DNA of 13,880 nt, from positions 1 through 13,880 of the forward strand of contig JAOUGF010000013.1 in the NCBI GenBank assembly GCA_029857925.1. Reading direction: 5' to 3'. The notes under the pieces are model-generated. The model worked only from the letters and a program-made list of their open reading frames with translations, made no database searches and had not been told where the DNA came from. The translations under genes and the position numbers were made by a program. How positions within the stretch are numbered: position 1 is the first letter of the stretch; the number at the start of each line of letters is the position of its first letter. Shown in pieces: positions 6,894 to 13,880 of the stretch. Origin of the DNA: Gammaproteobacteria bacterium. GTDB lineage: Bacteria; Pseudomonadota; Gammaproteobacteria; S012-40.

Positions 6894-6927
6894 TAACATG
6901 TTGTTAAATAGATAAAAATCGTATTGT
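6894..6927 (+). promoter_or_regulatory. Candidate promoter/operator of the yceD-fab operon
   Basis: This AT-rich stretch holds an inverted repeat, TAACA-TGT-TGTTA (6894-6906). TTGTTA (6901-6906) and TATTGT (6922-6927) could act as -35 and -10, but their spacing of 15 bp is poor. The first dyad could bind a dimeric regulator. It is the only promoter-like stretch seen between yceF and yceD, so the operon is presumed to start here. Confidence 0.3.
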
Positions 6928-7022
6928 CGCAAAAAATACGGGTGTGGCGAGCCAATTGCTATATGTCAGAAACGTTAGGTTTTTTTGACAGATTTCTCCC
7001 TAAGCACTATCATGGCGCCCCT

Positions 7023-7541
7023 ATGGCTATGCAGGAAAGATTGCCGACAGTGATCGACCCCTATCGCCTGGCGGAGGCCGGGAGGGAGTTGCGTGGGCAA
7101 ATAGGGCTGACAGGGATGGATAGGCTGACCCCTGGGCTTGCCAGTCAAGACGGGCAGGTATCGGTAGAATTGCGATTTGGTGTGGACGGTGAGAAGGTAC
7201 GCTACATCACCGGGCACATCCAAACGACGCTTAAGTTGCAATGCCAACGTTGTATGCAACCCGTTGATGTGGTGGTGGACAGGCCCGTTAGTCTAGGGAT
7301 AGTGCCGAACGCGACGGATGCTGAATGGTTGCAGCCCGGATACGAACCGCTGATCGTCGATACGCCAGTGGTGCCTTTGGCACAAATCGTCGAAGACGAA
7401 TTATTGTTGGCGGTGCCCATGGTGGCGGCGCATGATCCAGGGACGTGCCAGGCCAATGTGGTGCAGGAAGAAGAACCTGCGCCGGTAGTAAAAGAGAGCC
7501 CGTTTGCGGTGTTGGCGCGGTTGAAGAAAACCTCGTCTTAA
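7023..7541 (+). CDS. yceD: YceD/DUF177 family protein linked to 23S rRNA and large-subunit biogenesis
   Basis: DUF177 proteins are associated with 23S rRNA accumulation and almost always precede rpmF. From ATG 7023 the product has 172 residues, against 173 in E. coli. It aligns from LPTVIDPYRLA, through LQCQRCMQP (Cys74, Cys77, a conserved CxxC), VEDELLLAVPMV and the terminal NPFAVL-like SPFAVLARLK. ATG 7029 is an equally good start; the frame stays open up to ATG 6963 and TTG 6924, which would add a 20-33-residue extension not seen in the family. None has a clear Shine-Dalgarno sequence. It is the first gene of the fatty-acid operon, 24 bp before rpmF. Confidence 0.88.
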   Translation: MAMQERLPTVIDPYRLAEAGRELRGQIGLTGMDRLTPGLASQDGQVSVELRFGVDGEKVRYITGHIQTTLKLQCQRCMQPVDVVVDRPVSLGIVPNATDAEWLQPGYEPLIVDTPVVPLAQIVEDELLLAVPMVAAHDPGTCQANVVQEEEPAPVVKESPFAVLARLKKTSS

Positions 7542-7565
7542 AAGTTTGTTAGTGAGGAGTATAGT

Positions 7566-7745
7566 ATGGCAGTTCAAAAGAGTAGAAAGTCTCGTTCCAC
7601 CCGCGGCATGCGTCGCGCGCACGACGCGTTGAGCGCACCACCGATTTCGGTGGACAAAGACACCGGCGAGACCCATCGTCGTCATCATATTACGCCGGAC
7701 GGTTTTTATCGTGGGCGTCGCGTATTGCCTGAACAAGGCGAATAA
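7566..7745 (+). CDS. rpmF: 50S ribosomal protein L32
   Basis: This 59-residue basic protein of the large subunit starts MAVQKSRKS. It has the conserved RGMRRAHDAL block (13-22), SVDKDTGE (28-35) and the HHITPDGFYRGRRV core (40-53). It has no cysteines, so it is the zinc-independent form. GAGGAG at 7554-7559 sits 6 nt before the ATG. The yceD-rpmF-plsX order is highly conserved and couples ribosome and lipid synthesis. Confidence 0.97.
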   Translation: MAVQKSRKSRSTRGMRRAHDALSAPPISVDKDTGETHRRHHITPDGFYRGRRVLPEQGE

Positions 7746-7748
7746 GGC

Positions 7749-8771
7749 TTGAATCCCGTTATAGCGTTGGACGCCATGGGGGGCGATTATGGTCCCACCG
7801 TGGTGGTACCTGCCGCCTTGCGGGCCCTGCAAGAAGATCCTGGTCTCCAGTGTATTCTTGTAGGGGATAACGAAACCTTAACCGCGTTATTGAGTGCGCA
7901 TAAAGGTGCGGCATTGGATCGCATCTCGATTCATCACGCCTCGCAAAAGGTGGAGATGGATGAATTGCCGTCACAGGCATTGCGCAATAAAAAAGATTCC
8001 TCAATGCGCGTGGCCATTAATCTGGTCAAGGAAGGCAAGGCGAATGCGTGTGTCAGTGCGGGCAATACCGGTGCGTTGATGGCCACCGCGCGTTACGTGT
8101 TAAAGACGATACCCGGTGTGGATCGTCCTGCGATATGTACCGCCTTGCCGACGATCAAAGGTCATTCCTATGTGTTAGATCTGGGTGCAAACATAGATTG
8201 CACCGCAGAGCACCTTTTTCAATTTGCCGTGATGGGGTCTGTGTTAGTCAGCGCCGTGGACAATCGTCCGCGCGCGACTGTCGGCCTTTTGAATATCGGC
8301 GAAGAAGAAATGAAAGGCAATGACCAAGTGAAAGAGGCTGCGCGTTTGCTCGCGGGCAGTGATTTACACTATGTCGGATTTGTCGAAGGAAATGACATCT
8401 ATGAAGGCACTGTAGACGTCGTCGTTTGCGATGGCTTTGTAGGTAACGTCGCGCTAAAGGCCAGCGAAGGCGTTGCGTTCATGATTAAGCATTTCATGCA
8501 GCTGGAATTTAAACGCAATTTATTTACAAAATTTGCCGCGTTGGTGGCGATGCCGGTATTAAATGCGTTGCGTAAGCGTGTAGATACGCGTCGCTATAAC
8601 GGCGCGAGTTTGGTCGGATTGAATGGCATCGTCGTCAAGAGTCACGGCGGCGCGGACGCCTTTGCGTTTGCGGTCGCCATCAAGCAGGCGGCGTTGGAAG
8701 TGCAAAAAGATGTTCCGCAACGGATAACCGAACAGGTGCAAGCCTTTTTAGGCGAGGGACGAGCGGAATGA
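7749..8771 (+). CDS. plsX: Phosphate acyltransferase PlsX
   Basis: PlsX converts acyl-ACP and phosphate to acyl-phosphate, the acyl donor for PlsY in phospholipid synthesis; it is a peripheral membrane protein. The 340 residues carry ALDAMGGDYGP (6-16), CVSAGNTGALM (101-111), LDLGANIDC (143-151), NIGEEEMKGN (182-191), DGFVGN (228-233) and the C-terminal YNGASLVGL plus VKSHG (283-300). The start is TTG at 7749, three bases after the rpmF stop and in the same frame as rpmF. No ATG or GTG lies between that stop and the conserved N terminus, so TTG is the only reasonable start. It probably depends on translational coupling with rpmF, since AAGG at 7744-7747 is too close to act as a normal ribosome-binding site. 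The stop overlaps the fabH start by 4 bp. Confidence 0.96.
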   Translation: MNPVIALDAMGGDYGPTVVVPAALRALQEDPGLQCILVGDNETLTALLSAHKGAALDRISIHHASQKVEMDELPSQALRNKKDSSMRVAINLVKEGKANACVSAGNTGALMATARYVLKTIPGVDRPAICTALPTIKGHSYVLDLGANIDCTAEHLFQFAVMGSVLVSAVDNRPRATVGLLNIGEEEMKGNDQVKEAARLLAGSDLHYVGFVEGNDIYEGTVDVVVCDGFVGNVALKASEGVAFMIKHFMQLEFKRNLFTKFAALVAMPVLNALRKRVDTRRYNGASLVGLNGIVVKSHGGADAFAFAVAIKQAALEVQKDVPQRITEQVQAFLGEGRAE

Positions 8772-9736
8772 ACTATGCGCGTATCGCAGGGACCGGTTCG
8801 CATTTGCCTGTCAATGTGGTTACCAATGCCGATCTGGAAAAGATAGTCGATACCAGTCACGACTGGATCGTCGAGCGCACTGGCATACACCAACGGCATA
8901 TCGCGTCGGAAAACGAGACCACGTGTAGCTTGGCGGAACACGCGGCGCGTAACGCCATGAATGCGGCGGGTGTCAAGCCCGGCGACATCGATTTGATTAT
9001 CGTCGCCACGACGACGCCGGATCGCATTTTCCCTAGCACCGCATGTTTGTTGCAACAGCGCCTGGATATCCACGGCTGTGCGGCGTTTGATGTGCAAGCG
9101 GTGTGTACGGGTTTCGTTTATGCACTGAGTATTGCGGACAAATTTATTCGCACGGGCTCGGCGACGTGCGCGTTGGTGGTCGGTGCGGAGACCTTGTCGC
9201 GCATTTTGGATTGGACAGATCGCAAGACCTGTGTGTTATTCGGTGACGGCGCCGGCGCGGTGATCTTAAAAGCGAGCGATGAGCCCGGTATTATTTCCAG
9301 TCACCTGCACGCGGATGGGCGCTATAAAGATTTGTTGATGGTCAACGCGGGTGTGTCCGAGCATAGCGAGATATTGAAAAGCGGAAAGGCCTTTGTGCAA
9401 ATGGCGGGGAATGAAGTCTTCAAGATGGCCGTGAACACCTTGGGTGACATTGTTGACGAGACGCTGCAAGCGAACGGCATGAGCAAATCGGATATCGACT
9501 GGTTGGTGCCGCACCAGGCGAATATTCGCATCATCAATGCGACCGCGAAAAAACTGCAGATGCCGATGGAGCGCGTCGTAACGACGGTGTCCCATCACGG
9601 CAACACGTCGGCGGCGTCGATACCGTTGGCATTGGATGTTGCGGTGCGTGACGGCCGGATTAAACGCGACGAAACTTTATTATTCGAGGCCTTCGGGGGC
9701 GGTTTTACCTGGGGCTCCGTATTGTTGAAATTTTAG
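8768..9736 (+). CDS. fabH: 3-oxoacyl-ACP synthase III FabH
   Basis: FabH condenses acetyl-CoA with malonyl-ACP to start type II fatty-acid synthesis. The 322 residues hold the Cys-His-Asn triad: Cys113 (AVCTGF), His249 (PHQANIRI) and Asn279 (HHGNTSAAS). The N-terminal RIAGTGSHLP and the C-terminal EAFGGGFTWGS are also typical. The ATG overlaps the plsX stop (ATGA), with GAGGGA about 10 nt upstream. Pseudomonas lacks a canonical fabH at this position, so the cluster here is the more complete enteric-like version. Confidence 0.97.
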   Translation: MNYARIAGTGSHLPVNVVTNADLEKIVDTSHDWIVERTGIHQRHIASENETTCSLAEHAARNAMNAAGVKPGDIDLIIVATTTPDRIFPSTACLLQQRLDIHGCAAFDVQAVCTGFVYALSIADKFIRTGSATCALVVGAETLSRILDWTDRKTCVLFGDGAGAVILKASDEPGIISSHLHADGRYKDLLMVNAGVSEHSEILKSGKAFVQMAGNEVFKMAVNTLGDIVDETLQANGMSKSDIDWLVPHQANIRIINATAKKLQMPMERVVTTVSHHGNTSAASIPLALDVAVRDGRIKRDETLLFEAFGGGFTWGSVLLKF

Positions 9737-9746
9737 GAGGCTTGCC

Positions 9747-10688
9747 ATGTCATTAGCCTTTGTCTTTCCCGGTCAAGGGTCGCAATCCGTGGGGATGCTT
9801 AACGCGCTCGCGGGTGCATTTCCGTCGGTGCAGGAAACGTTTGCCGAGGCCTCGCAGGCGCTAGGCCTGGATCTTTGGGGGTTGGTTGCCAATGGCCCGG
9901 AAGATCAACTTAATTTGACGCACAATACGCAACCGGCGATGTTGGCAGCAGGGGTGGCCGTCTATCGCGTCTGGTTGGCGCAAGAGGGCTTACGGCCCGC
10001 CTATATGGCAGGGCATAGCCTGGGTGAATACACGGCGCTCGTATGTGCAGGCAGTTTGGATTTTGCGGAGGCGGTGCGCTTGGTTGCGGATCGCGGGCGC
10101 TATATGCAGGGCGCTGTGCCCGCAGGTGTGGGTGCGATGGCCGCGATTCTCGGTTTGGATGACGACGCAGTGCGCAAGGTGTGTCGCGACGCGCAACAAG
10201 GTGAAGTGGTCGAGGCGGTCAATTTTAACTCACCTGGACAGGTTGTAGTCGCGGGGCATAGCGCGGCGGTGCAACGTGCCGTCGAATTGGCAAAAGCCGC
10301 AGGCGCAAAGCGCGCAGTGATGTTGCCGGTGAGCGCGCCGTCGCATTGTGCATTGATGCAGCCGGCGGCCGAAAAACTTGCGGTACGGCTGGCGGGCATA
10401 CATTTCCAAGCGCCTCAGGTGCCGGTGGTACAAAACGCCGACGTGGCGGCCTATAATGATGTTAATAAAATACGTGACGGCTTGGTGCGGCAATTATATA
10501 TGCCGGTGCGGTGGGTTGAAAGCGTGCAATACATGGCGGCGCAAGGTGTGTCCGAGATCATTGAGTGCGGTCCCGGTAAGGTGCTGGCGGGCTTGAATAA
10601 ACGTATAGATAAAAATGTTAAAGCCTCGGCCATATTTGATCCCGCGACACTCGCGGAGGCATTGGGTGCTGTAAAAGTATCCGCGTGA
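9747..10688 (+). CDS. fabD: Malonyl-CoA:ACP transacylase FabD
   Basis: FabD moves malonyl from CoA to ACP for chain elongation. The 313 residues have the FPGQGSQ N-terminal loop (7-13), nucleophile Ser91 in GHSLGEY, substrate-carboxylate-binding Arg116 (VADRGRYM), and His200 of the Ser-His pair (SAPSH). A strong AGGAGG (9735-9740) lies 6 nt before the ATG. It begins 10 bp after fabH and ends before fabG in the standard order. Confidence 0.97.
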   Translation: MSLAFVFPGQGSQSVGMLNALAGAFPSVQETFAEASQALGLDLWGLVANGPEDQLNLTHNTQPAMLAAGVAVYRVWLAQEGLRPAYMAGHSLGEYTALVCAGSLDFAEAVRLVADRGRYMQGAVPAGVGAMAAILGLDDDAVRKVCRDAQQGEVVEAVNFNSPGQVVVAGHSAAVQRAVELAKAAGAKRAVMLPVSAPSHCALMQPAAEKLAVRLAGIHFQAPQVPVVQNADVAAYNDVNKIRDGLVRQLYMPVRWVESVQYMAAQGVSEIIECGPGKVLAGLNKRIDKNVKASAIFDPATLAEALGAVKVSA

Positions 10689-10715
10689 TACTGCACAATA
10701 GGGATGGGAGGCTTT

Positions 10716-11456
10716 ATGTTAGATAATGAAGTTGCATTGGTGACGGGCGCAAGTCGAGGCATAGGCGAGGCCATCTTGGCTGAACTGGGGCGATTAGGGG
10801 CGGTGGTCATCGGCACGGCGACGTCTGAATCCGGCGCGGCGAGCATCACGTCAAAAATCCAACAAGCAGGCTATCGCGGCATGGGTTTGGCACTGAACGT
10901 GAACGATTCTGCGGCGGTCGATGCAGCGCTCAGCCAGGTTGGCGAACACTTTGGCGCACCCACAATTTTGGTCAATAATGCCGGTATCACTCAAGACAAT
11001 TTGTTGATGCGTATGAGTGACGAGCAGTGGCAATCGGTGATAGACACCAATTTGACGTCGGTGTTTCGCATGAGTAAAGCGGTATTGCGCGCGATGATGA
11101 AGGCCCGCAAGGGGCGCATCATCAGTATTGCCTCCGTAGTAGGGGCCTCCGGCAACGCCGGTCAGGCGAATTATGCGGCGTCCAAGGCCGGAATTATGGG
11201 GTTTAGCAAGTCCTTGGCGCGTGAAGTGGGCAGTCGTGGCATCACGGTGAATGTCGTGGCGCCCGGGTTTATCGACACCGATATGACGCGCGGCCTGCCG
11301 GACGAGCATCGTCAGAAGTTGTTGGATCAAGTACCTGTCGGCCGGTTAGGGAGCCCAAATGAGATCGCTGCGGCGGTGGCTTTTTTGGCTTCGCCAGGGG
11401 CGGCCTATATTACGGGCGAGACTTTGCATGTAAATGGCGGCATGTACATGGGATAA
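10716..11456 (+). CDS. fabG: 3-oxoacyl-ACP reductase FabG
   Basis: FabG is the NADPH-dependent reductase of beta-ketoacyl-ACP in the elongation cycle. This short-chain dehydrogenase/reductase of 246 residues (E. coli 244) has the Rossmann motif TGASRGIG (10-17), NNAG (87-90), Asn112, Ser140, and the YxxxK pair Tyr153 and Lys157. ATG 10716 is chosen because GGGAGG (10706-10711) lies just upstream and family members begin about ten residues before TGASRGIG. An in-frame ATG at 10704 precedes that ribosome-binding site and would add four unusual residues. Confidence 0.97.
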   Translation: MLDNEVALVTGASRGIGEAILAELGRLGAVVIGTATSESGAASITSKIQQAGYRGMGLALNVNDSAAVDAALSQVGEHFGAPTILVNNAGITQDNLLMRMSDEQWQSVIDTNLTSVFRMSKAVLRAMMKARKGRIISIASVVGASGNAGQANYAASKAGIMGFSKSLAREVGSRGITVNVVAPGFIDTDMTRGLPDEHRQKLLDQVPVGRLGSPNEIAAAVAFLASPGAAYITGETLHVNGGMYMG

Positions 11457-11583
11457 ATACGTGTGAATTCAAAGTTTTAATTAAAAGTCATCGAAAGCAC
11501 CTAGCGTTCGGGGCCAGTTTTCTCTAAAATACCACCGCAGTTCTTAGTAAGGCTGCACAATCCGTTAGGAGGAAGATTCTGTC

Positions 11584-11820
11584 ATGAATAGTATTGAAGA
11601 ACGCGTCAAGAAGATCGTCGTAGAACAACTTGGTGTTAAGCAAGAAGAAGTCAGCAATGAGGCTTCGTTCGTCGATGATTTGGGCGCTGACTCGTTGGAC
11701 ACAGTTGAATTGGTGATGGCGTTGGAAGAAGAATTCGAATGCGAAATTCCTGATGAAGACGCTGAAAAGATCACTACCGTGCAGCAGGCCGTGGACTACA
11801 TTTCGGCACACGTCAACTAA
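11584..11820 (+). CDS. acpP: Acyl carrier protein
   Basis: AcpP carries growing acyl chains on a 4'-phosphopantetheine arm. The small acidic protein of 78 residues has the canonical DSL motif in GADSLDTVE, with modified Ser37, and the helix III/IV region FECEIPDEDAEKI. A strong AGGAGGA (11567-11573) precedes the ATG by 10 nt. The 127-bp gap from fabG is AT-rich, with a TTTTAATTAAAA palindrome (11475-11486) and a TAAAAT (11525-11530) that could be a -10 box, so a separate acpP promoter is likely though no good -35 is seen. An intrinsic terminator follows, which fits high acpP expression. Confidence 0.98.
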   Translation: MNSIEERVKKIVVEQLGVKQEEVSNEASFVDDLGADSLDTVELVMALEEEFECEIPDEDAEKITTVQQAVDYISAHVN

Positions 11821-11827
11821 GCGATAG

Positions 11828-11857
11828 GCAGCACGAGCCGCGTGCTGCGGCTCGCTG
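11828..11857 (+). promoter_or_regulatory. Overlapping alternative hairpins after acpP
   Basis: GCAGCAC (11828-11834) can pair with GTGCTGC (11842-11848). CGAGCCG (11834-11840) can pair with CGGCTCG (11848-11854), and CAG/CTG may extend the second stem. Both are perfect 7-bp stems; they interleave so only one can form at a time. They lie directly before the acpP-fabF terminator. Confidence 0.4.
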
Positions 11858-11860
11858 TAG

Positions 11861-11902
11861 AAAGGCCGTTAGCCTCGCATTGGGAACGGCCTTTTGGTTT
11901 TT
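11861..11902 (+). terminator. Intrinsic terminator/attenuator between acpP and fabF
   Basis: A perfect 10-bp stem pairs AAAGGCCGTT (11861-11870) with AACGGCCTTT (11885-11894) around a 14-nt loop, followed by TGGTTTTT (11895-11902). The U-tract is slightly interrupted, so partial read-through into fabF is likely, leaving acpP as the more abundant transcript. Confidence 0.82.
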
Positions 11903-11923
11903 AACGCAGTGAGGGGAAAAACT

Positions 11924-13165
11924 TTGGCTAAACGTCGAGTCGTGGTAACGGGTTTAGGTGCGGTCTCTCCGGTGGGTAACACCGTGAAGGACGCATGGGC
12001 CAATATCCTTGAAGGCAAAGGCGGTATAGCCACAATCTCGCATTTTGACCCCAGTCAATTTCCAGTGCGCTTTGGCGGTTCAATTCGTAACTTTGATGCC
12101 GCACAATTTATCGCGCCGAAAGACGTAAAAAAAATGGATACCTTTATCCATTACGGCATCGCCGCGGCCACCGAAGCGATTGCCGATTCAGGGCTCGCCA
12201 TCACCGATGAAAATGCGGAACGTATAGGCGTCTGTATCGGTTCGGGCATCGGCGGTTTGGGAGGTATAGAACGTGGCTATCAAAGTTATTTGGATGGCGG
12301 CCCGCGCAAGATCTCGCCGTTTTTTGTGCCCAGCAATATTATTAATATGATTTCAGGTAATTTATCGATCATCTTCGGCATTAAAGGGCCGAATTTGGCG
12401 ATTGCCACCGCCTGTACCACGGGCACGCATAGCATAGGCGAGGCCGCGCGTATGATCGTATACGGCGATGCCGATGCGATGGTGGCGGGTGGCGCGGAAA
12501 TGGCCACCAGCATGACCGGTTTGGGTGGTTTTGCGGCGGCACGCGCATTGTCTTCGCGCAATGATGACCCGTCCACGGCGAGTCGCCCATGGGACAAAGA
12601 TCGCGATGGCTTTGTGCTGAGTGATGGCGCGGGCGTCGTGGTGTTGGAAGAATACGAATACGCGCGTAAACGTGGCGCGCGCATTTATGCCGAAGTGATA
12701 GGCTATGGCCGTAGCGGCGATGCCTATCACATGACCGCCCCGTCTGAAGGGGGCGATGGCGCCAAGCGTTGCATGGTACATGCATTGCGCGATGCCGGCA
12801 TCAATGGGGAAGACGTGCACTACATCAATGCGCATGGGACATCTACACCGGCCGGTGATTTGGCAGAAACGATGGCCGTTAAGGCCGCGTTGGGTGCGCA
12901 TGCCTACAAGGTGCCCATGAGCTCGACGAAGTCGATGACCGGTCACATGTTGGGCGCCGCAGGTGGCATAGAGGCCGTGTTCACTGCGTTGGCGTTGCGC
13001 GATCAAGTGGCGCCGCCGACAATTAACATCTTCAATCAAGACCCCGCCTGTGATCTTGATTATGTGCCGAACACCGCGCGCCAGATGAAGATTGACATCG
13101 CGATCTCAAATTCCTTCGGTTTCGGCGGCACCAACGGTTCGTTGGTGTTTAGTCGCCTAAAATAA
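11924..13165 (+). CDS. fabF: 3-oxoacyl-ACP synthase II FabF
   Basis: FabF elongates acyl-ACP with malonyl-ACP and in E. coli controls the temperature-dependent step to cis-vaccenate. From TTG 11924 the product has 413 residues, the same as E. coli FabF, and begins with the family's (M)xKRRVVVTGLG. GAGGGG (11911-11916) sits 7 nt before this TTG. The frame stays open to another TTG at 11894, but that lies inside the terminator stem and is rejected. Catalytic residues are Cys164 (TACTTG), His304 (NAHGTSTPAGD), Lys336 (STKSMTGH) and His341. The acyl-pocket gate GFGGTNGS is near the C terminus. Confidence 0.97.
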   Translation: MAKRRVVVTGLGAVSPVGNTVKDAWANILEGKGGIATISHFDPSQFPVRFGGSIRNFDAAQFIAPKDVKKMDTFIHYGIAAATEAIADSGLAITDENAERIGVCIGSGIGGLGGIERGYQSYLDGGPRKISPFFVPSNIINMISGNLSIIFGIKGPNLAIATACTTGTHSIGEAARMIVYGDADAMVAGGAEMATSMTGLGGFAAARALSSRNDDPSTASRPWDKDRDGFVLSDGAGVVVLEEYEYARKRGARIYAEVIGYGRSGDAYHMTAPSEGGDGAKRCMVHALRDAGINGEDVHYINAHGTSTPAGDLAETMAVKAALGAHAYKVPMSSTKSMTGHMLGAAGGIEAVFTALALRDQVAPPTINIFNQDPACDLDYVPNTARQMKIDIAISNSFGFGGTNGSLVFSRLK

Positions 13166-13173
13166 ACATGCGA

Positions 13174-13200
13174 CGTCAGGGCCTATGTGGGGTCCCGACG
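13174..13200 (+). promoter_or_regulatory. Hairpin enclosing the pabB start codon
   Basis: CGTC (13174-13177) pairs with GACG (13197-13200), and GGG (13179-13181) with CCC (13194-13196), with one bulged A at 13178. The 12-nt loop contains the ATG at 13185, and the AGGG ribosome-binding site is in the stem. No U-tract follows, so it is not an intrinsic terminator. Confidence 0.4.
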
Positions 13201-13880
13201 CTGTCATTGCCCACGTTGTTGAAACGCGAGTGCTGATCGCAGACCTGCCCTGGGGGAAGGCATTATTGGATATGCACCGCGCATATCCGCAACGCTATCC
13301 CCACCTATTGTGCAGCAGCGCGTTACATAACACCACCGGACGCTACGACATATTATTCGCCGCCGAAGGCGAGGCTTGGTCTATGCGCGCCGAAGATATT
13401 ACGCAAACCGATTTTCTGTCCGGGCTGGATCAACGCTGGCGCTTGGAGCGGATTGCCGCCGATGCTGCGCCTTCGCCGTGGCCGTTTCGCGGTGGATGGG
13501 CGATTTTTTTAGGTTACGAGCTCGCACAGCAAATCGAACCGCGTTTGCGTTTGCCGCTGGGCAATGATTTGCCCATCGCATTTATGCAGCGTTGCCCGGG
13601 CGCGGTAATCATCGATCACGTCACGCAGCGTTGCGTTGCGCTCGCAGAGGCGGGGCATGAAAAATTGCTGCAACGCATCGTCGCTGATTATGCCTCCGCG
13701 ACGCGCGCAGTTTCTCCGCAATCTGCACAAGATTTTTCGATATCCGAAGAGGATGCACAGGCGTATATAACGGGCGTGCAGCGCTGTCGTGACTATATTG
13801 CAGCGGGTGATGTATTTCAGGTAAATTTGTCGCGCGCGTGGACTACGCCCGCGAACTTTACCGCGGCGCAACTGTTCGAA
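13185..13880 (+). CDS. pabB: Aminodeoxychorismate synthase component I (PabB), 3' end beyond the window
   Basis: PabB converts chorismate and ammonia from PabA glutaminase to 4-amino-4-deoxychorismate for p-aminobenzoate and folate. Only the first 232 codons are present. The N-terminal domain shows LPWGKALLD, then GGWAIFLGYELAQQIEP, matching the GGxxGxxGYDLGR region of PabB. The start of the chorismate-binding domain follows as YITGVQRCRDYIAAGDVFQVNLS. The same family includes TrpE, but the weak N-terminal similarity to PabB and the position after fabF favour PabB; several gammaproteobacteria carry pabB and/or pabC here. ATG 13185 is the best start; a GTG at 13230 is possible but lies within the conserved strand and has no ribosome-binding site. 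It begins 19 bp after fabF. Confidence 0.88.
   Translation, partial: MWGPDAVIAHVVETRVLIADLPWGKALLDMHRAYPQRYPHLLCSSALHNTTGRYDILFAAEGEAWSMRAEDITQTDFLSGLDQRWRLERIAADAAPSPWPFRGGWAIFLGYELAQQIEPRLRLPLGNDLPIAFMQRCPGAVIIDHVTQRCVALAEAGHEKLLQRIVADYASATRAVSPQSAQDFSISEEDAQAYITGVQRCRDYIAAGDVFQVNLSRAWTTPANFTAAQLFE

Noticed and set aside
6924..7022. N-terminal extension of YceD from TTG 6924 or ATG 6963
   Set aside because: No family similarity in the added residues and it overlaps the promoter-like stretch; the 172-residue product from 7023 matches the family length.

Overview
The window is an ordinary chromosomal housekeeping segment of a gammaproteobacterium with moderate GC content. The evidence is the gene content and order: rne divergent from rluC, then the yceD-rpmF-plsX-fabH-fabD-fabG-acpP-fabF fatty-acid cluster. 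A HAD phosphatase gene and an SppA-type peptidase gene lie between rluC and maf/yceF, as in Pseudomonas-like genomes. fabH is kept in the cluster, as in enterics, and pabB follows fabF. I cannot name a genus. I see no mobile element, CRISPR array, tRNA, rRNA or defence system, and no undescribed protein system.

Layout. Positions 66-548 (+) encode a low-molecular-weight protein tyrosine phosphatase. It converges on rne (600-2636, -), which encodes a short 678-residue RNase E; a bidirectional intrinsic terminator lies between them. Positions 2637-3461 form an 825-bp gene-free divergent spacer packed with perfect inverted repeats. A sigma70-like promoter on the minus strand near 3415-3443 would give rne a leader of about 770 nt. 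rluC, the HAD phosphatase gene and sppA (3462-6180, +) form a small operon. maf/yceF (6190-6765, -) is convergent with sppA and divergent from the next operon. From 7023 to the right edge runs yceD-rpmF-plsX-fabH-fabD-fabG-acpP-fabF-pabB (+); pabB is cut by the window end.

How the genes work together. plsX links acyl-ACP to phospholipid synthesis, FabH starts and FabD/FabG/FabF elongate fatty acids on AcpP, and L32 and YceD tie the cluster to ribosome production. acpP has a strong Shine-Dalgarno sequence and is followed by an intrinsic terminator, and fabF starts at TTG, which fits high ACP and lower FabF output from one locus. rne, rluC and yceD all concern RNA maturation or decay. The points most worth a second look are non-coding: the structured rne leader, the overlapping alternative hairpins after acpP, the hairpin around the pabB start, and two TTG starts. 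All RNA structures here are pairings found by eye; no folding or conservation search was run.
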